Source: Mobiluncus curtisii subsp. curtisii ATCC 35241
Lineage (GTDB): Bacteria; Actinomycetota; Actinomycetes; Actinomycetales; Actinomycetaceae
Direction: 5' to 3'
Length of the DNA: 64,000 nucleotides
Assembly: GCF_000146285.1 (NCBI RefSeq)
Contig: NZ_GL385912.1
Span: forward strand, 252,865-316,864
Positions 10,144 to 18,578 of the stretch are shown here, piece after piece. The first letter of the stretch is position 1. Each line of letters opens with the position of its first letter. Below the pieces are notes generated by a model. That model did no database searches. It was not told the origin of the DNA and saw only the letters and a program-made list of their open reading frames with translations. The translations under genes were made by a program, and so were the position numbers.

Positions 10144-10748
10144 TCCCCCAGCTGGTCAATGACCGCATCCGCCACTTCCCGCATGGACAAACGGCGATCC
10201 ATAGAAGTCTTTTGAATCCAACGGAACGCTTCTGGCTCCGTCAGTTCCATCTTTTCCATCAACAAACCTTTAGCGCGGTCGACTTGTTTACGAGTAGTGA
10301 GCCGATCTTGTAAATCAGCAATGGAATCTTCCAAAGAAAGCAGTTCCTGGTGACGCGACAGGGCGACCTCTACCGCGGGCAGTAAATCCTTCGGATCGAA
10401 CGGTTTCACCAGGTACGCCATAGTGCCGGCATCTTTGGCGCGTTCAATGAGTTCCTTATCCGAGAATGCAGTGAGCATCACGATGGCACAGGGCGTCTCT
10501 TTCATGATTTTTTCGGCAGCAGCGATGCCGTCGAGCTTTGGCATTTTTACATCCATCACGATTAAGTCTGGTTCCAGTTCCAATGCCAAAGTCACGGCTT
10601 CTTCACCGTCAGCAGCTTCGCCAACCACCTCGAAATCGTTTTCTTTCATAGTTTCGACGATGTCGAGCCGGATTAAAGCTTCATCCTCAGCCACGATTAC
10701 TCGCCTGTGTACTTTTGTGTCCTTTACCGCAGATGCCGTCTTCGCCAT
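10140..10748 (-). CDS. pdtaR: ANTAR-domain response regulator (PdtaR-like)
   Basis: Receiver protein that, when phosphorylated, binds paired RNA hairpins and prevents transcription termination. The 202-residue product has a receiver domain (residues 15-130) with acidic residues E21/D22, phosphate acceptor D66 in LIVMDVKMP, T93 and K115 (AYLVKPFDP). A short coiled linker (about 135-150) leads into the ANTAR domain (about 145-200) with the conserved A-x3-L-x6-Ax3W spacing in VDRAKGLLMEKMELTEPEAFRWIQ. In mycobacteria the partner histidine kinase is PdtaS, which is not in this window. In M. tuberculosis the gene also lies near polA, rpsA, coaE and uvrB, the same order as here. Confidence 0.92.
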   Translation of the reverse strand: MAKTASAVKDTKVHRRVIVAEDEALIRLDIVETMKENDFEVVGEAADGEEAVTLALELEPDLIVMDVKMPKLDGIAAAEKIMKETPCAIVMLTAFSDKELIERAKDAGTMAYLVKPFDPKDLLPAVEVALSRHQELLSLEDSIADLQDRLTTRKQVDRAKGLLMEKMELTEPEAFRWIQKTSMDRRLSMREVADAVIDQLGD

Positions 10749-10854
10749 CTCTCCAGATCCCCCTCATGAGTGGACTCGATTTGATTTTCTCGTTAGATAC
10801 TTTAGTATATATGAAGTCATTGTGATGGTTGTTTATCAGACTTTCGCAAAGAAC

Positions 10855-10928
10855 GCCCTGGTAGCCCAACTGGTAGAGGCGGTCGGCTCAAACCCGGCTT
10901 GTTAAGGGTTCGAATCCCTTCCGGGGTA
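10855..10928 (+). tRNA. tRNA-Leu(CAA)-like, short variable loop
   Basis: The 74 bases fold into a cloverleaf: acceptor GCCCTGG with CCGGGGT (G1-U72 and U5-G68 wobbles), D-arm with a 3-bp GCC/GGC stem and 11-base loop, anticodon stem GTCGG/CCGGC with loop CTCAAAC (anticodon CAA), a 5-base variable loop, T-stem AAGGG/CCCTT with loop TTCGAAT, and discriminator A. CCA is not encoded. Three-base D-stem, A73 and anticodon point to leucine, but bacterial tRNA-Leu normally has a long variable arm, which is absent. It could be a functional short form or a tRNA-like gene. Confidence 0.75.
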
Positions 10929-11028
10929 CTACACGTTTCGTTGCAGTACCAACAAAAAACATGCTATTGTGATTTGAAAATGGGTCGCAGGGGATACCCA
11001 GGGGATAAGAAAACAAAAACCAGTAGCC

Positions 11029-12246
11029 CTACTCACCGATAAGAGTGATTTCGTCGGGTTTTTGCGGCAGGACTTTTTTCACATAAGAGTCAATAGCTTC
11101 ATGCATGCTGACCTGCTCACCGCGATTTTCCGAGAGATACCAACGGTGATCCAGAATCTCGTGAAACACCTGCGCCGGTTCCAGCTTAGACAGCAGTTCC
11201 TCGGGAAGAGCCGCCAAAATAGGTTCGTAGACTTTAGTCATCCAGCGGTGCGCCACCACATCATCAGGGACATTCTCGAGATGATTAAGCACCCGGAAGG
11301 TCTTCATATCGTTGATCATGCGCCGCCCCTGATTTTCCTGGACATCCAAGCCGGTCAAACGCATCACTTGACGGTGATAGTGTCCAGAGTCCACCACCTT
11401 GGGCTGAATCAGCAGTTGGCGTCCCCCCTCCGCGGTACCCGTCTTCATCTTTAGCTCCCCCACGTCGAAGCCCAGATTATTCAAACGCCGAATACGATCT
11501 TCGATACGCCAAGTTTCATCCGCGTTGAATGTCTCTACAGAAGTCAGTTCATCCCACAGGGTGTCGTAGCGGTCTTGGAGCAAGTTGCCTATCTCGACAG
11601 TGTCGGCAGTTTCGTCAAGAGTTCCGGCGGCCTGCAAATCCATCAGCTCGCCAATAATATTTACCCGAGCAATTTCTACGTCATAGGAACGCTGCCCGTA
11701 AGTCAAACCCTCCGGGTGCAGCTCCCCGGTTTCCGCGTCGACCAGATAAGCAGCAAATGCGCCAGCATCCCGTCGAAATAACGTGTTAGAAAGCGAGACG
11801 TCTCCCCAATAGAACCCCAACAGATGCAGTCTGACCAGCAGCACCGCCAAAGAATCAATGAGGCGAGTAGCAGTATCAGGGCTCATATTGGCGTTAAACA
11901 AAGTTCGATACGGCAGGGAGAAAGGCAGGTGATAGGTTACCAGAGCACTGTTGAGCTCTTCCCCTGTAGCATCAGTACGGTGAGTAACGTGAGCCAGCGG
12001 CTCTACCACCGGTTGCTCCAAACGCACCAGGTCACGCAACAGGGAATACTCGTGGCGCGCCTTTTCCTCCGAAATTTCTTTTACCGCTATGAGCCGCGGT
12101 CCGAGATTCACGAAACGCACAATGTGGCGTGAAATCCCGTGCGGAAAGGAGGCGATATAGCGCTCAGGCCATTCTTCCAAGGGCAATTCCCAAGGCAAAT
12201 CCAGTAAAGCGGGTTCCGCGGTGGCCGCGGTCACTGAGAACGTCAC
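11029..12246 (-). CDS. DUF4032 family protein with kinase-like fold
   Basis: Conserved actinobacterial protein of unknown function, 405 residues. The N-terminal half looks like a lipopolysaccharide-kinase/protein-kinase-like fold: a lysine in LIAVKE (K56), a catalytic-loop-like stretch GFYWGDVSLSNTLF with D149 and N154, and an acidic DFG-equivalent LVDAET (D170). The C-terminal half (about residues 240-400, the DUF4032 region) has no motif I recognise. The start is GTG with a TACACT box 6 bases before it (leaderless). It is divergent from the DUF1846 gene, with a 16-bp palindrome between them. Family call is confident, kinase activity is inference. Confidence 0.8.
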   Translation of the reverse strand: MTFSVTAATAEPALLDLPWELPLEEWPERYIASFPHGISRHIVRFVNLGPRLIAVKEISEEKARHEYSLLRDLVRLEQPVVEPLAHVTHRTDATGEELNSALVTYHLPFSLPYRTLFNANMSPDTATRLIDSLAVLLVRLHLLGFYWGDVSLSNTLFRRDAGAFAAYLVDAETGELHPEGLTYGQRSYDVEIARVNIIGELMDLQAAGTLDETADTVEIGNLLQDRYDTLWDELTSVETFNADETWRIEDRIRRLNNLGFDVGELKMKTGTAEGGRQLLIQPKVVDSGHYHRQVMRLTGLDVQENQGRRMINDMKTFRVLNHLENVPDDVVAHRWMTKVYEPILAALPEELLSKLEPAQVFHEILDHRWYLSENRGEQVSMHEAIDSYVKKVLPQKPDEITLIGE

Positions 12247-12252
12247 TCCCCT

Positions 12253-12258
12253 AGTGTA
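12253..12258 (-). promoter_or_regulatory. -10 box of the DUF4032 gene, leaderless start
   Basis: TACACT, 6 bases, then the GTG start. The adjoining palindrome at 12267-12282 occupies the spacer and -35 zone of this promoter. Confidence 0.5.
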
Positions 12259-12266
12259 AGCTAAGA

Positions 12267-12282
12267 CGATAATTAATTATCG
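12267..12282. promoter_or_regulatory. Perfect 16-bp palindrome between divergent genes
   Basis: CGATAATTAATTATCG is fully self-complementary, 20 bases before the DUF4032 start and 36 before the DUF1846 start. It overlaps the -35 zone of the DUF4032 promoter, so it is a good candidate operator for both genes. No T-tract or GC-rich stem, so not a terminator. Confidence 0.5.
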
Positions 12283-12317
12283 ATTAGTTGGTGAAACATT
12301 TGTGAGAGGAAGTTTTT

Positions 12318-13811
12318 ATGAGCCGGAAAATCGGGTTTGACCACGAGTTATACATCAAAATGCAGTCTCAACATATCGCGGAGCGTCGCAAAGAAATCGG
12401 GGGACGTCTCTACCTGGAAATGGGGGGCAAGCTCTATGACGATATGCACGCCTCCAGAGTCCTGCCGGGGTTCACTCCTGATAACAAAATTTCGATGCTG
12501 CGTCAGTTAAAGGACGAGATTGAGATTTTGGTCTGCGTCAGCGCCTTGGACTTGCAGCGGCAAAAGCGACGCGCCGATTTGGACATTACTTACGAAGAAG
12601 ACGTGTTGCGACTGATAGACGTGTTCCGCGAAGGCGGTTTCTTGGTCGAGAACGTGGTGATGACCCAACTTGCAGACGACAACGCCCTGGCTTTTGCATT
12701 CAAAGAACGCCTGGAACGACTGGGGCTGAAAGTCGCGAGACACCGCATTATCGAGGGCTATCCCTCAAATACGAAACTGGTGCTGTCCGAGGACGGCTTC
12801 GGTCGTAACGACTACGTAGAAGTCAGCCGTGGCCTCATCGTAGTTACCGCTCCCGGTCCTGGTTCCGGCAAACTGGCAACCTGCCTGTCTCAGGTCTATC
12901 ATGACAATAAACGCGGCATTGAAGCAGGTTACGCCAAGTTTGAGACCTTCCCCATCTGGAACCTGCCCCTGGAACATCCCGTGAATTTGGCTTACCAAGC
13001 CGCAACCGCGGATTTGGAAGACATCAACCTCATCGACCCTTACCATTTGGCGGCACATGGAGTACAGGTCACCAGCTACAACCGCGATACTGAAACGTTC
13101 CCGCTGCTGAAAACCATGCTGGAGCAGCTCACCGGGAAATCCCCCTATCAAAGCCCCACAGACATGGGTGTCAATATGGCAGGTTATTGCATCAGCGATG
13201 ACGAAGTTTGCCAAGAAGCCTCCCGTCAAGAAATTATCCGCCGCTACTATAAGGCTTTGGTTGAAGAGGCTCGAGACGGTCGCGATGCTGAGGAATCCAA
13301 CCGGATTGCGGTGCTAATGGCAAAAGCGGGCATCTCCACTTGGGAACGTCGCGTAGTGGGAGCTGCCCTGGAAGTCGAAGCCGCCACTAATCAGCCTGGC
13401 AGCGCTATTGAACTCCACGACGGCACGATTATCACCGGCAAGACCTCCCCTCTGCTGGGTTGCTCCGCTGCCATGCTGCTGAACGCACTGAAGTACCTGG
13501 CAAACATTAATCCGGAGATGGACTTGCTGTCCCGCGAGTCAATTGAGCCGATTCAAACCCTCAAAACCCAACATTTGGGTTCGCACAACCCACGCCTGCA
13601 TACCGATGAAGTGCTGATTGCCCTTTCCGTTTCCGCGGGAACTTCCGCAGAAGCGCGCGCCGCGCTGGGAATGCTCAAGGAATTGGAGGGCACGAACGTA
13701 CACACGACCACTATCCTGGGGTCAGTGGATGAAGGAATATTTAGAAACCTTGGAATCCAAGTCACTTCGGAACCGAAGTTCCAGCGCAAGCGCCTGTACC
13801 GCAAACGCTAA
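12318..13811 (+). CDS. DUF1846 family protein
   Basis: Conserved cytoplasmic protein of 497 residues with no settled function. It matches the DUF1846 family by length and by segments such as the N-terminal [17 protein letters not shown] and [17 protein letters not shown], a nucleotide-loop-like [12 protein letters not shown] near residue 180, and a C-terminal [19 protein letters not shown] crystal structure of a relative has been solved, but I know of no assigned reaction. ATG has GAGAGG about 9 bases upstream. It is followed by a strong terminator shared with adh. Its divergent neighbour is another protein of unknown function, which hints at a shared regulator. Confidence 0.85.
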   Translation: MSRKIGFDHELYIKMQSQHIAERRKEIGGRLYLEMGGKLYDDMHASRVLPGFTPDNKISMLRQLKDEIEILVCVSALDLQRQKRRADLDITYEEDVLRLIDVFREGGFLVENVVMTQLADDNALAFAFKERLERLGLKVARHRIIEGYPSNTKLVLSEDGFGRNDYVEVSRGLIVVTAPGPGSGKLATCLSQVYHDNKRGIEAGYAKFETFPIWNLPLEHPVNLAYQAATADLEDINLIDPYHLAAHGVQVTSYNRDTETFPLLKTMLEQLTGKSPYQSPTDMGVNMAGYCISDDEVCQEASRQEIIRRYYKALVEEARDGRDAEESNRIAVLMAKAGISTWERRVVGAALEVEAATNQPGSAIELHDGTIITGKTSPLLGCSAAMLLNALKYLANINPEMDLLSRESIEPIQTLKTQHLGSHNPRLHTDEVLIALSVSAGTSAEARAALGMLKELEGTNVHTTTILGSVDEGIFRNLGIQVTSEPKFQRKRLYRKR

Positions 13812-13847
13812 ACCTCTCGAACTGCGGCGCGCCGAGTAATACGTTCC

Positions 13848-13885
13848 GTTTTCCGGGTGAGTCCCCGCGGACTCACCCGGAAAAC
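13848..13885. terminator. Bidirectional terminator between DUF1846 gene and adh
   Basis: Perfect 17-bp stem (13848-13864 with 13869-13885) with a CCGC tetraloop. The stem begins and ends with A4/T4 runs, so it can work on both strands between these convergent genes. Confidence 0.88.
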
Positions 13886-13907
13886 AGGACTTCATGGTTA
13901 GATGAGT

Positions 13908-15023
13908 TTAGAACTCGGTGATAACTGAACGGATTACCTCGCCGCGCATGAGCTGTTCGTAAGCTTCGGTAATCTGGTCCAAGCGGATGCGCTGGGTGAC
14001 GATGTCGTGCATATTGAGCCGACCGTCCACTGCCAGGTCCGCATAGTAGGGAATATCGTGCTTCGGATTTGTCGCCCCCATCCACACGCCTTTGAAGCCG
14101 CGCTGCATAAATAGCAGGTTGATGGGGTCAATCTCTAAGGAAATCGTGGCATCCGGTTTCGCCAAACCGATACAGTAGGCGGTCCCACCCTGAGCCAGCA
14201 TATCCCAGCACTGTTTCATAGTTTCCGTAAACCCGATGGCTTCGAAGGACTTGTCTACCCCACCGCCGGTGATGCGGCGCACAGCCTCGACTGGATCTTC
14301 TTTCTTAGCGTTGACCACATGGGTGGCGCCGAACTTCTTGGCGAATTCGAGCTTGTTGTCGAACACGTCAATAGCGATGATGGTCCGCGCGCCACACACC
14401 CGTGCCCCGGAGATTACGTTCAGTCCAATGCCTCCGGTGCCGATGACCGCGACCAAATCCCCCGGCTGCACTTTCGCCGAGTTCTTTGCCGCTCCGAATC
14501 CGGTGATGGTAGCGCATCCGATGCAAGCGGCCTCAGCCATATCTACCTGATTATTCACGACCGCCAACTGATTTTGGTGAATCAGAGACTTAGAAGCGAA
14601 ACCGCCAATCCCCAGCGCTTGGGTAATCGGGCGCCCATCGGGGAACTGCAGACGCGGTGGCTCCCCCGGCTGGCGTACGCATTCTTCCTGATGACGGCAG
14701 GAATGTGCTTTTCCTCCCATGCATTTATCGCAATGTCCGCAAATTTGCTCCAGGGTGGCCACCACGTGGTCTCCCGGTTTAATTCCCACAACTTCCGGAC
14801 CGACAGCCTCTACCGTGCCGGCGACCTCGTGGCCCAGAACAGCCGGGAATTCAAACATTTTGTCGTCGTCTTCCACCAGGTGCAAATCCGAGTGGCACAG
14901 ACCGGAAGCCTCGATATTGACCAGCACTTCGGCTTTGATGGGATCATCGAGGATGAGTTCTTCGGGCTTAGAAAACCCTTTACCAACGCCATACGCGATG
15001 GAGGCGCGAATTTTTTGAGGCAT
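13908..15023 (-). CDS. Zinc-dependent alcohol dehydrogenase (MDR family, NDMA-type class)
   Basis: Oxidises alcohols or reduces aldehydes with NAD(H). The 371-residue product has catalytic-zinc ligands in GLCHSDLHL and GHEVAG, the four-cysteine structural-zinc lobe (CGHCDKCMGGKAHSC), and a Rossmann motif GTGGIGLNV followed by an acidic D (IAIDV) that favours NAD. The overall pattern resembles the actinobacterial class III/NDMA-type dehydrogenases, some of which act with mycothiol-linked aldehydes; that subtype is inference. Start chosen at the ATG at 15023, which follows AAAGGAGAAAGTC; an upstream extension to 15131 has no ribosome site and no conserved residues. Confidence 0.92.
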   Translation of the reverse strand: MPQKIRASIAYGVGKGFSKPEELILDDPIKAEVLVNIEASGLCHSDLHLVEDDDKMFEFPAVLGHEVAGTVEAVGPEVVGIKPGDHVVATLEQICGHCDKCMGGKAHSCRHQEECVRQPGEPPRLQFPDGRPITQALGIGGFASKSLIHQNQLAVVNNQVDMAEAACIGCATITGFGAAKNSAKVQPGDLVAVIGTGGIGLNVISGARVCGARTIIAIDVFDNKLEFAKKFGATHVVNAKKEDPVEAVRRITGGGVDKSFEAIGFTETMKQCWDMLAQGGTAYCIGLAKPDATISLEIDPINLLFMQRGFKGVWMGATNPKHDIPYYADLAVDGRLNMHDIVTQRIRLDQITEAYEQLMRGEVIRSVITEF

Positions 15024-15201
15024 GACTTTCTCCTTTGATAGTCCGTTGGGTACTGGATTAGAATCTCCAACCTTATGCTCAATTATTTCGTCTCTCTGCC
15101 TTTTCACAAGGGACCGGGGTCCCTCTTTCATAAACTATTTCATTTATTTTTCCGCGAGCAAGGATTGCTTTACTTAATGTTTCCGCTTTTGCGCCGCTGT
15201 G

Positions 15202-16572
15202 TTAGCGCACCAGAGCCAGCTCGGACCAGTGCGTCGTGCCGCGGTTAGACAGCATCTCTCGCTTCATGGTCCAGTCCGGGGCAGCTTTCAGTCCTGCCAG
15301 CCCCAGCCCTACAGAGCCCTCCCCTACCGCCGCGTTAACTCGGTCAATAATTTTTCCCCGGCGTCGTGATTCCGGGTCCGGAGCAAAAATGGGCAACGGC
15401 TCTTGCGGATCAGGTTTACCCAAGTCTGTCAGACAGATGCCTGCCCGCACGTAATCTGCTCGTGGATCGACCTGTCCCAGCAGGACCTTTGCGGCTGCTT
15501 TCAGGACTGTCACCGGGTCATCGGTACGCGGGTGTAGTGGAGCCATCGCGCTAATCCGCGAAAACGGCTCCTTGTACCAGGCGGTAGAGGCAAAAGCCCA
15601 CAGAGCCCCAGCGGTCATCTGTTGGCGGCGCAGACGGTGCGTCACATTTTGGGAATAGATGGACAGGACCTGATAAGCCTGCGTAACCCCACGCACTGGC
15701 GTAGAAAATGAACGTGAATACATGACTTGGTGAGTGCGCACCGCATCTCGCTCAATAATCTCGATGCAGGGCACCCCATTGAGCTCCAACACGGTTTGCT
15801 GCAGATTCACGTTGAAACGGCGGCGAATTTCGCCGGGGTTGGCTCTCTGTAATTGCAACGCATCTGTAATCCCCAGAGCCTCCAGGCGGTTTTTCAGGCG
15901 TCGCCCTATTCCCCATAAATCACCAATCTCAGTACCGCGTAGAATCCTGTCGTGTTGAGCCGGGGTATAAGCATCCCAGCTGGCTACCCCGCCCAAGGCC
16001 GGGGTATGTTTGGCACCGTGGGAAGCGAGTTTTGCCAAAGTCCGGGTCGGGGCGATTCCGACTGAAACCGGCACCCCCAGGTCGTGCAGGATTCGGGATC
16101 GTAAGCTGCGGGCTATGCCCACGAACTCCGTGGGTCTGCCGTATAGCGTCAGGAATGCCTCGTCTATGGAATAGACCTCTACCGAGGCGGAGAACTGACG
16201 CAAGATTTCCATAATTCGCGCCGAGATAGAGCCGTAAAGTTCGTAGTTACTGGACCGCGCCACGACGCCGCATGCCTCAGCCCGCGCCCTAATTTGAAAC
16301 CAAGGCATACCCATCTTGATGCCTAATGCTTTCGCTTCTCGTGAGCGCGCCACCACGCAGCCATCATTGTTAGACAACACCACTACCGGACGCCCGAAAA
16401 GCTCCGGATGAAAAATCCGTTCGCAACTGGCAAAGCAAGAATCTACGTCTACTAAGGCAAACCGATGCACCAGCCCGCTCTGGTCTTTGCATCCCTCACG
16501 GGCGTTTACCTCGCAGCGGGAGGTCTGTTCGGGTTCGTGGCAGCCCTCCGGATTTAGAGTCGGTGCAGACAT
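15202..16572 (-). CDS. umuC: Error-prone Y-family DNA polymerase (UmuC/PolV catalytic subunit)
   Basis: Translesion polymerase used in the SOS response. The 456-residue product has the Y-family catalytic residues in [13 protein letters not shown] (first Asp) and [11 protein letters not shown] (Asp-Glu pair), the [12 protein letters not shown] finger segment typical of UmuC, a helix-hairpin-helix region ([19 protein letters not shown]) and a little-finger domain with a C-terminal UmuC tail. The gene overlaps umuD by 19 bases, so it depends on the umuD promoter and LexA box. The start is uncertain: E. coli UmuC begins right at the first catalytic strand, and the roughly 37 residues before it here are not conserved. 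Confidence 0.93.
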   Translation of the reverse strand: MSAPTLNPEGCHEPEQTSRCEVNAREGCKDQSGLVHRFALVDVDSCFASCERIFHPELFGRPVVVLSNNDGCVVARSREAKALGIKMGMPWFQIRARAEACGVVARSSNYELYGSISARIMEILRQFSASVEVYSIDEAFLTLYGRPTEFVGIARSLRSRILHDLGVPVSVGIAPTRTLAKLASHGAKHTPALGGVASWDAYTPAQHDRILRGTEIGDLWGIGRRLKNRLEALGITDALQLQRANPGEIRRRFNVNLQQTVLELNGVPCIEIIERDAVRTHQVMYSRSFSTPVRGVTQAYQVLSIYSQNVTHRLRRQQMTAGALWAFASTAWYKEPFSRISAMAPLHPRTDDPVTVLKAAAKVLLGQVDPRADYVRAGICLTDLGKPDPQEPLPIFAPDPESRRRGKIIDRVNAAVGEGSVGLGLAGLKAAPDWTMKREMLSNRGTTHWSELALVR

Positions 16573-16994
16573 CGCGTCACCACCCCCCAAATTTGTAATT
16601 CGGAGGGGTGCAGTATGGGGTAGGTAGGATTAGCGGGATGCAGTTCCGGTCCGTGAGTTCCAAAGTGCAGGCGTTTCACCGTCATTTCACCGTCAATGAT
16701 GGCAATAACGACGTTGCCTTCACTTGCTTCTAGAGAACGGTCCACAATGAGTTCGTCCCCGTCGCTGATGCCTGCATTAATCATAGAATCCCCCGCGACC
16801 CGTACCAGGAAAGTCGCCGGTCGATTGCGGATGAGATGTTCGTTCAAATCAATGTCGCGGTCAAAGTAATCCTGAGACGGTGAAGGCCATCCTGCCGGCG
16901 CCAAATCCGGCGCAAGAGGAAGTCCGTTAGGTAGCTCTGACTGCACTAGCGCGTAGGGGCGCCACGATTTTACAGACCACACAGTATCGAACAT
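16554..16994 (-). CDS. umuD: UmuD-like autoproteolytic PolV subunit
   Basis: Partner of UmuC that cleaves itself on RecA filaments to form active UmuD'. The 146-residue product is close to E. coli UmuD in length. It has an Ala-Gly cleavage bond in [13 protein letters not shown], the catalytic serine in [17 protein letters not shown] (about residue 75) and the catalytic lysine in GEMTVKRL (about residue 110), the S24/LexA-type dyad. No DNA-binding domain is present, so it is not LexA. The ATG sits inside a perfect LexA box and a TAGACT box lies 7 bases upstream, so the mRNA is probably leaderless. It overlaps umuC. Confidence 0.93.
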   Translation of the reverse strand: MFDTVWSVKSWRPYALVQSELPNGLPLAPDLAPAGWPSPSQDYFDRDIDLNEHLIRNRPATFLVRVAGDSMINAGISDGDELIVDRSLEASEGNVVIAIIDGEMTVKRLHFGTHGPELHPANPTYPILHPSELQIWGVVTRCLHRL

Positions 16995-17002
16995 ATGTTC
17001 GA
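16987..17002 (-). promoter_or_regulatory. LexA (SOS) box covering the umuD start codon
   Basis: TCGAACATATGTTCGA, a perfect 16-bp palindrome that fits the actinobacterial/Gram-positive SOS box CGAAC-N4-GTTCG. It begins at the last base of the TAGACT -10 box (17002-17007) and includes umuD codons 1-2 and the first two bases of codon 3. Bound LexA would cover the transcription start itself. Confidence 0.88.
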
Positions 17003-17039
17003 GTCTAGCATGTTTTATTCCGTTTGGTTAGCACACTAA

Positions 17040-17074
17040 AAATTCGCGGCAAGCCGGGGGCTTGCCGCGAATTT
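17040..17074 (-). terminator. Intrinsic terminator of the 79-residue ORF
   Basis: Perfect 16-bp stem (17040-17055 with 17059-17074) and a GGG loop, 20 bases past the stop codon, with A3/T3 at the stem ends. It also shields the umuD promoter from upstream transcription. Confidence 0.85.
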
Positions 17075-17094
17075 ACGTCAAAATGCCCTAGCTG

Positions 17095-17334
17095 TTAAGC
17101 AGCTGTCGTCACCAAATCCAACCCTAAGAAATCTAGGGCACGGACTCGACGAGCACCGCCCTCGTTCAAATCACGCAGAGCCGACTCAATCATCGGATCG
17201 TGACGGTAAGCGTCAAACCAGGGACGCACCACTTCTGACAAAATCGACCGAGGCGACAAGTTAAGAGCTTGGCGGTCAGAGTTACGGTCAAAAAGAGACC
17301 ATGTGAGATGATGTATAGATTCATTGATATTCAT
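17095..17334 (-). CDS. Small protein of unknown function (79 aa)
   Basis: I do not recognise this product. It is a soluble-looking, mildly acidic 79-residue protein with no signal peptide, membrane segment or cysteine. The middle has a charged helix-like stretch (VVRPWFDAYRHDPMIESALRDLNEG). Support for it being real: a purine-rich GGAAGAAGG ribosome site 8 bases before the ATG, a strong terminator right after, and a structured leader before it, so it looks like its own transcription unit. It lies between lgt and umuD but faces the same way as both. A link to the SOS response is possible by position only. Confidence 0.6.
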   Translation of the reverse strand: MNINESIHHLTWSLFDRNSDRQALNLSPRSILSEVVRPWFDAYRHDPMIESALRDLNEGGARRVRALDFLGLDLVTTAA

Positions 17335-17364
17335 TTTGTTTTACCTTCTTCCTCTTCATCCTCT

Positions 17365-17427
17365 GAGGGGCGGACGCATCGGTTGCGCCGGTAACCCCTC
17401 GCAGTAAAAACCCCTAGGAATTACTGC
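17365..17427 (-). promoter_or_regulatory. Structured leader of the 79-residue ORF (two stem-loops)
   Basis: Upstream of the ribosome site the strand can form two hairpins. The first pairs GCAGTAA with TTACTGC (17401-17407 with 17421-17427). The second is long: GAGGGG/CCCCTC (17365-17370 with 17395-17400), then CGG/CCG and CGCA/TGCG inside, with a 5-base loop. No T-run follows, so neither looks like a terminator. A TACAAT box about 20 bases further upstream could be the -10. It may be a cis-regulatory RNA element or a protein-binding leader. Confidence 0.45.
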
Positions 17428-17495
17428 TTAGCTATTCATTGTACCGCATCATCCGTAAAATTGCTGCTTAAATCGGGTCGTTGTCCGAAATAAAT

Positions 17496-18578
17496 TTATT
17501 TTTCGGGGTCTTTTTCAGTACTGGCAGTCATTTTTGGCTCAGATTTAGACTCGGGCTCAAAAGGGGATTTTTCTCGGTTAAGCTCGATGGATTGCGTTTC
17601 CGGGCAATCCGGGGCGGAGTGGGTCACCTCGGTCAGAACAGGAGGAAGTTTCCGGTAACGAGCCACCCCAAATACAGCTAGCCCCGCAACGGCAATAACA
17701 CCGGCAACGACTTGGAACCAGCGGACTCCCCCAGCAACCGTGTACTGGTAGTCGATACGCACAAACTCCAGGAAAAATCGCCCCAGACTGTACAGGAACA
17801 GGTACAGACCAATGATTTCCCACGCGCAGAGGCGTCCCCAAGATTGATTGGTCGGGGGACACAAATCCGCCTGTTGCACAAACTCGGAATTATGGGAACG
17901 CTTACGGAGTTTTTCATACAGCAGCAGGATGCCCATGGCGAAAAGGTTCCAGATAATTTCATAGAGAAAAGTTGGGTGGAACAGGGTGCCTGGTGCCGTG
18001 TTTGCGGGAGCCATCTGGGGACTAATCTCTAGCCCCCAGGGCAAGGTCGTGGCTCTGCCATAGACTTCCTGATTAAAGTAGTTACCCAAGCGTCCCAGAG
18101 CTTGAGCCGCTAGCATCGCGGGCGCCAGAGCATCCAGGAACACTCCTACGGGCTGTCGCTTGACGCGGAGGAAACACACGATGGCGAGGAATCCGCCGAT
18201 GATACCGCCATAGATAGCCAAGCCGCCTTGCCAGATAGCAAATGGTTTCCACCACGGGATACCCGGACCAAAGTAATCGCCAGGATAGGAAAACACTGCC
18301 ATAGCCCGCGCCCCAGCGATACCCAGCAAGCAAATCCAGACCCCAATGTCGCCCACCAGCTCCGGATTGCCTCCGCGGGCTTGGTAACGCTTGGAGGTCC
18401 AGAAAATCGCCAGCGCCATGCCCAAAATAATCCAAAAGGCATACCAGCGAACCGTGAGCGGTCCCAAGCTGAACAAAATCGGCGAAGGCGGAGAGGGAAT
18501 GCTGGTGCGGACAGCAGAAAGCAGACCGTGATATGTAGACAAAACCGCTAACGCAGGGGTAAAACTCAGGGAAAACAT
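17496..18578 (-). CDS. lgt: Prolipoprotein diacylglyceryl transferase
   Basis: Transfers diacylglycerol from phosphatidylglycerol to the lipobox cysteine of prelipoproteins in the cytoplasmic membrane; ThiB in this window would be a substrate. The 360-residue product has about seven membrane segments, the early RWYAFWIILG region, IWQGGLAIYGG, and the Lgt signature GRLGNYFNQEVYGR with its essential Arg, Asn and Glu. The position often filled by His in IWEGGLAIHGG is Tyr here, as far as I can align it. The last 60 residues are a charged cytoplasmic tail. It overlaps trpC by one base and ends the long leftward block that starts at trmI. Confidence 0.95.
   Translation of the reverse strand: MFSLSFTPALAVLSTYHGLLSAVRTSIPSPPSPILFSLGPLTVRWYAFWIILGMALAIFWTSKRYQARGGNPELVGDIGVWICLLGIAGARAMAVFSYPGDYFGPGIPWWKPFAIWQGGLAIYGGIIGGFLAIVCFLRVKRQPVGVFLDALAPAMLAAQALGRLGNYFNQEVYGRATTLPWGLEISPQMAPANTAPGTLFHPTFLYEIIWNLFAMGILLLYEKLRKRSHNSEFVQQADLCPPTNQSWGRLCAWEIIGLYLFLYSLGRFFLEFVRIDYQYTVAGGVRWFQVVAGVIAVAGLAVFGVARYRKLPPVLTEVTHSAPDCPETQSIELNREKSPFEPESKSEPKMTASTEKDPEK

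Noticed and set aside
10855..10928. tRNA-Asn(GTT) reading of this tRNA
   Set aside because: GTT occurs only in the variable-loop region; no stem forms around it, while the CAA loop has a full 5-bp stem.
16554..16994. LexA repressor
   Set aside because: The protein has the S24 peptidase dyad but no N-terminal DNA-binding domain, and it is coupled to umuC; UmuD fits.
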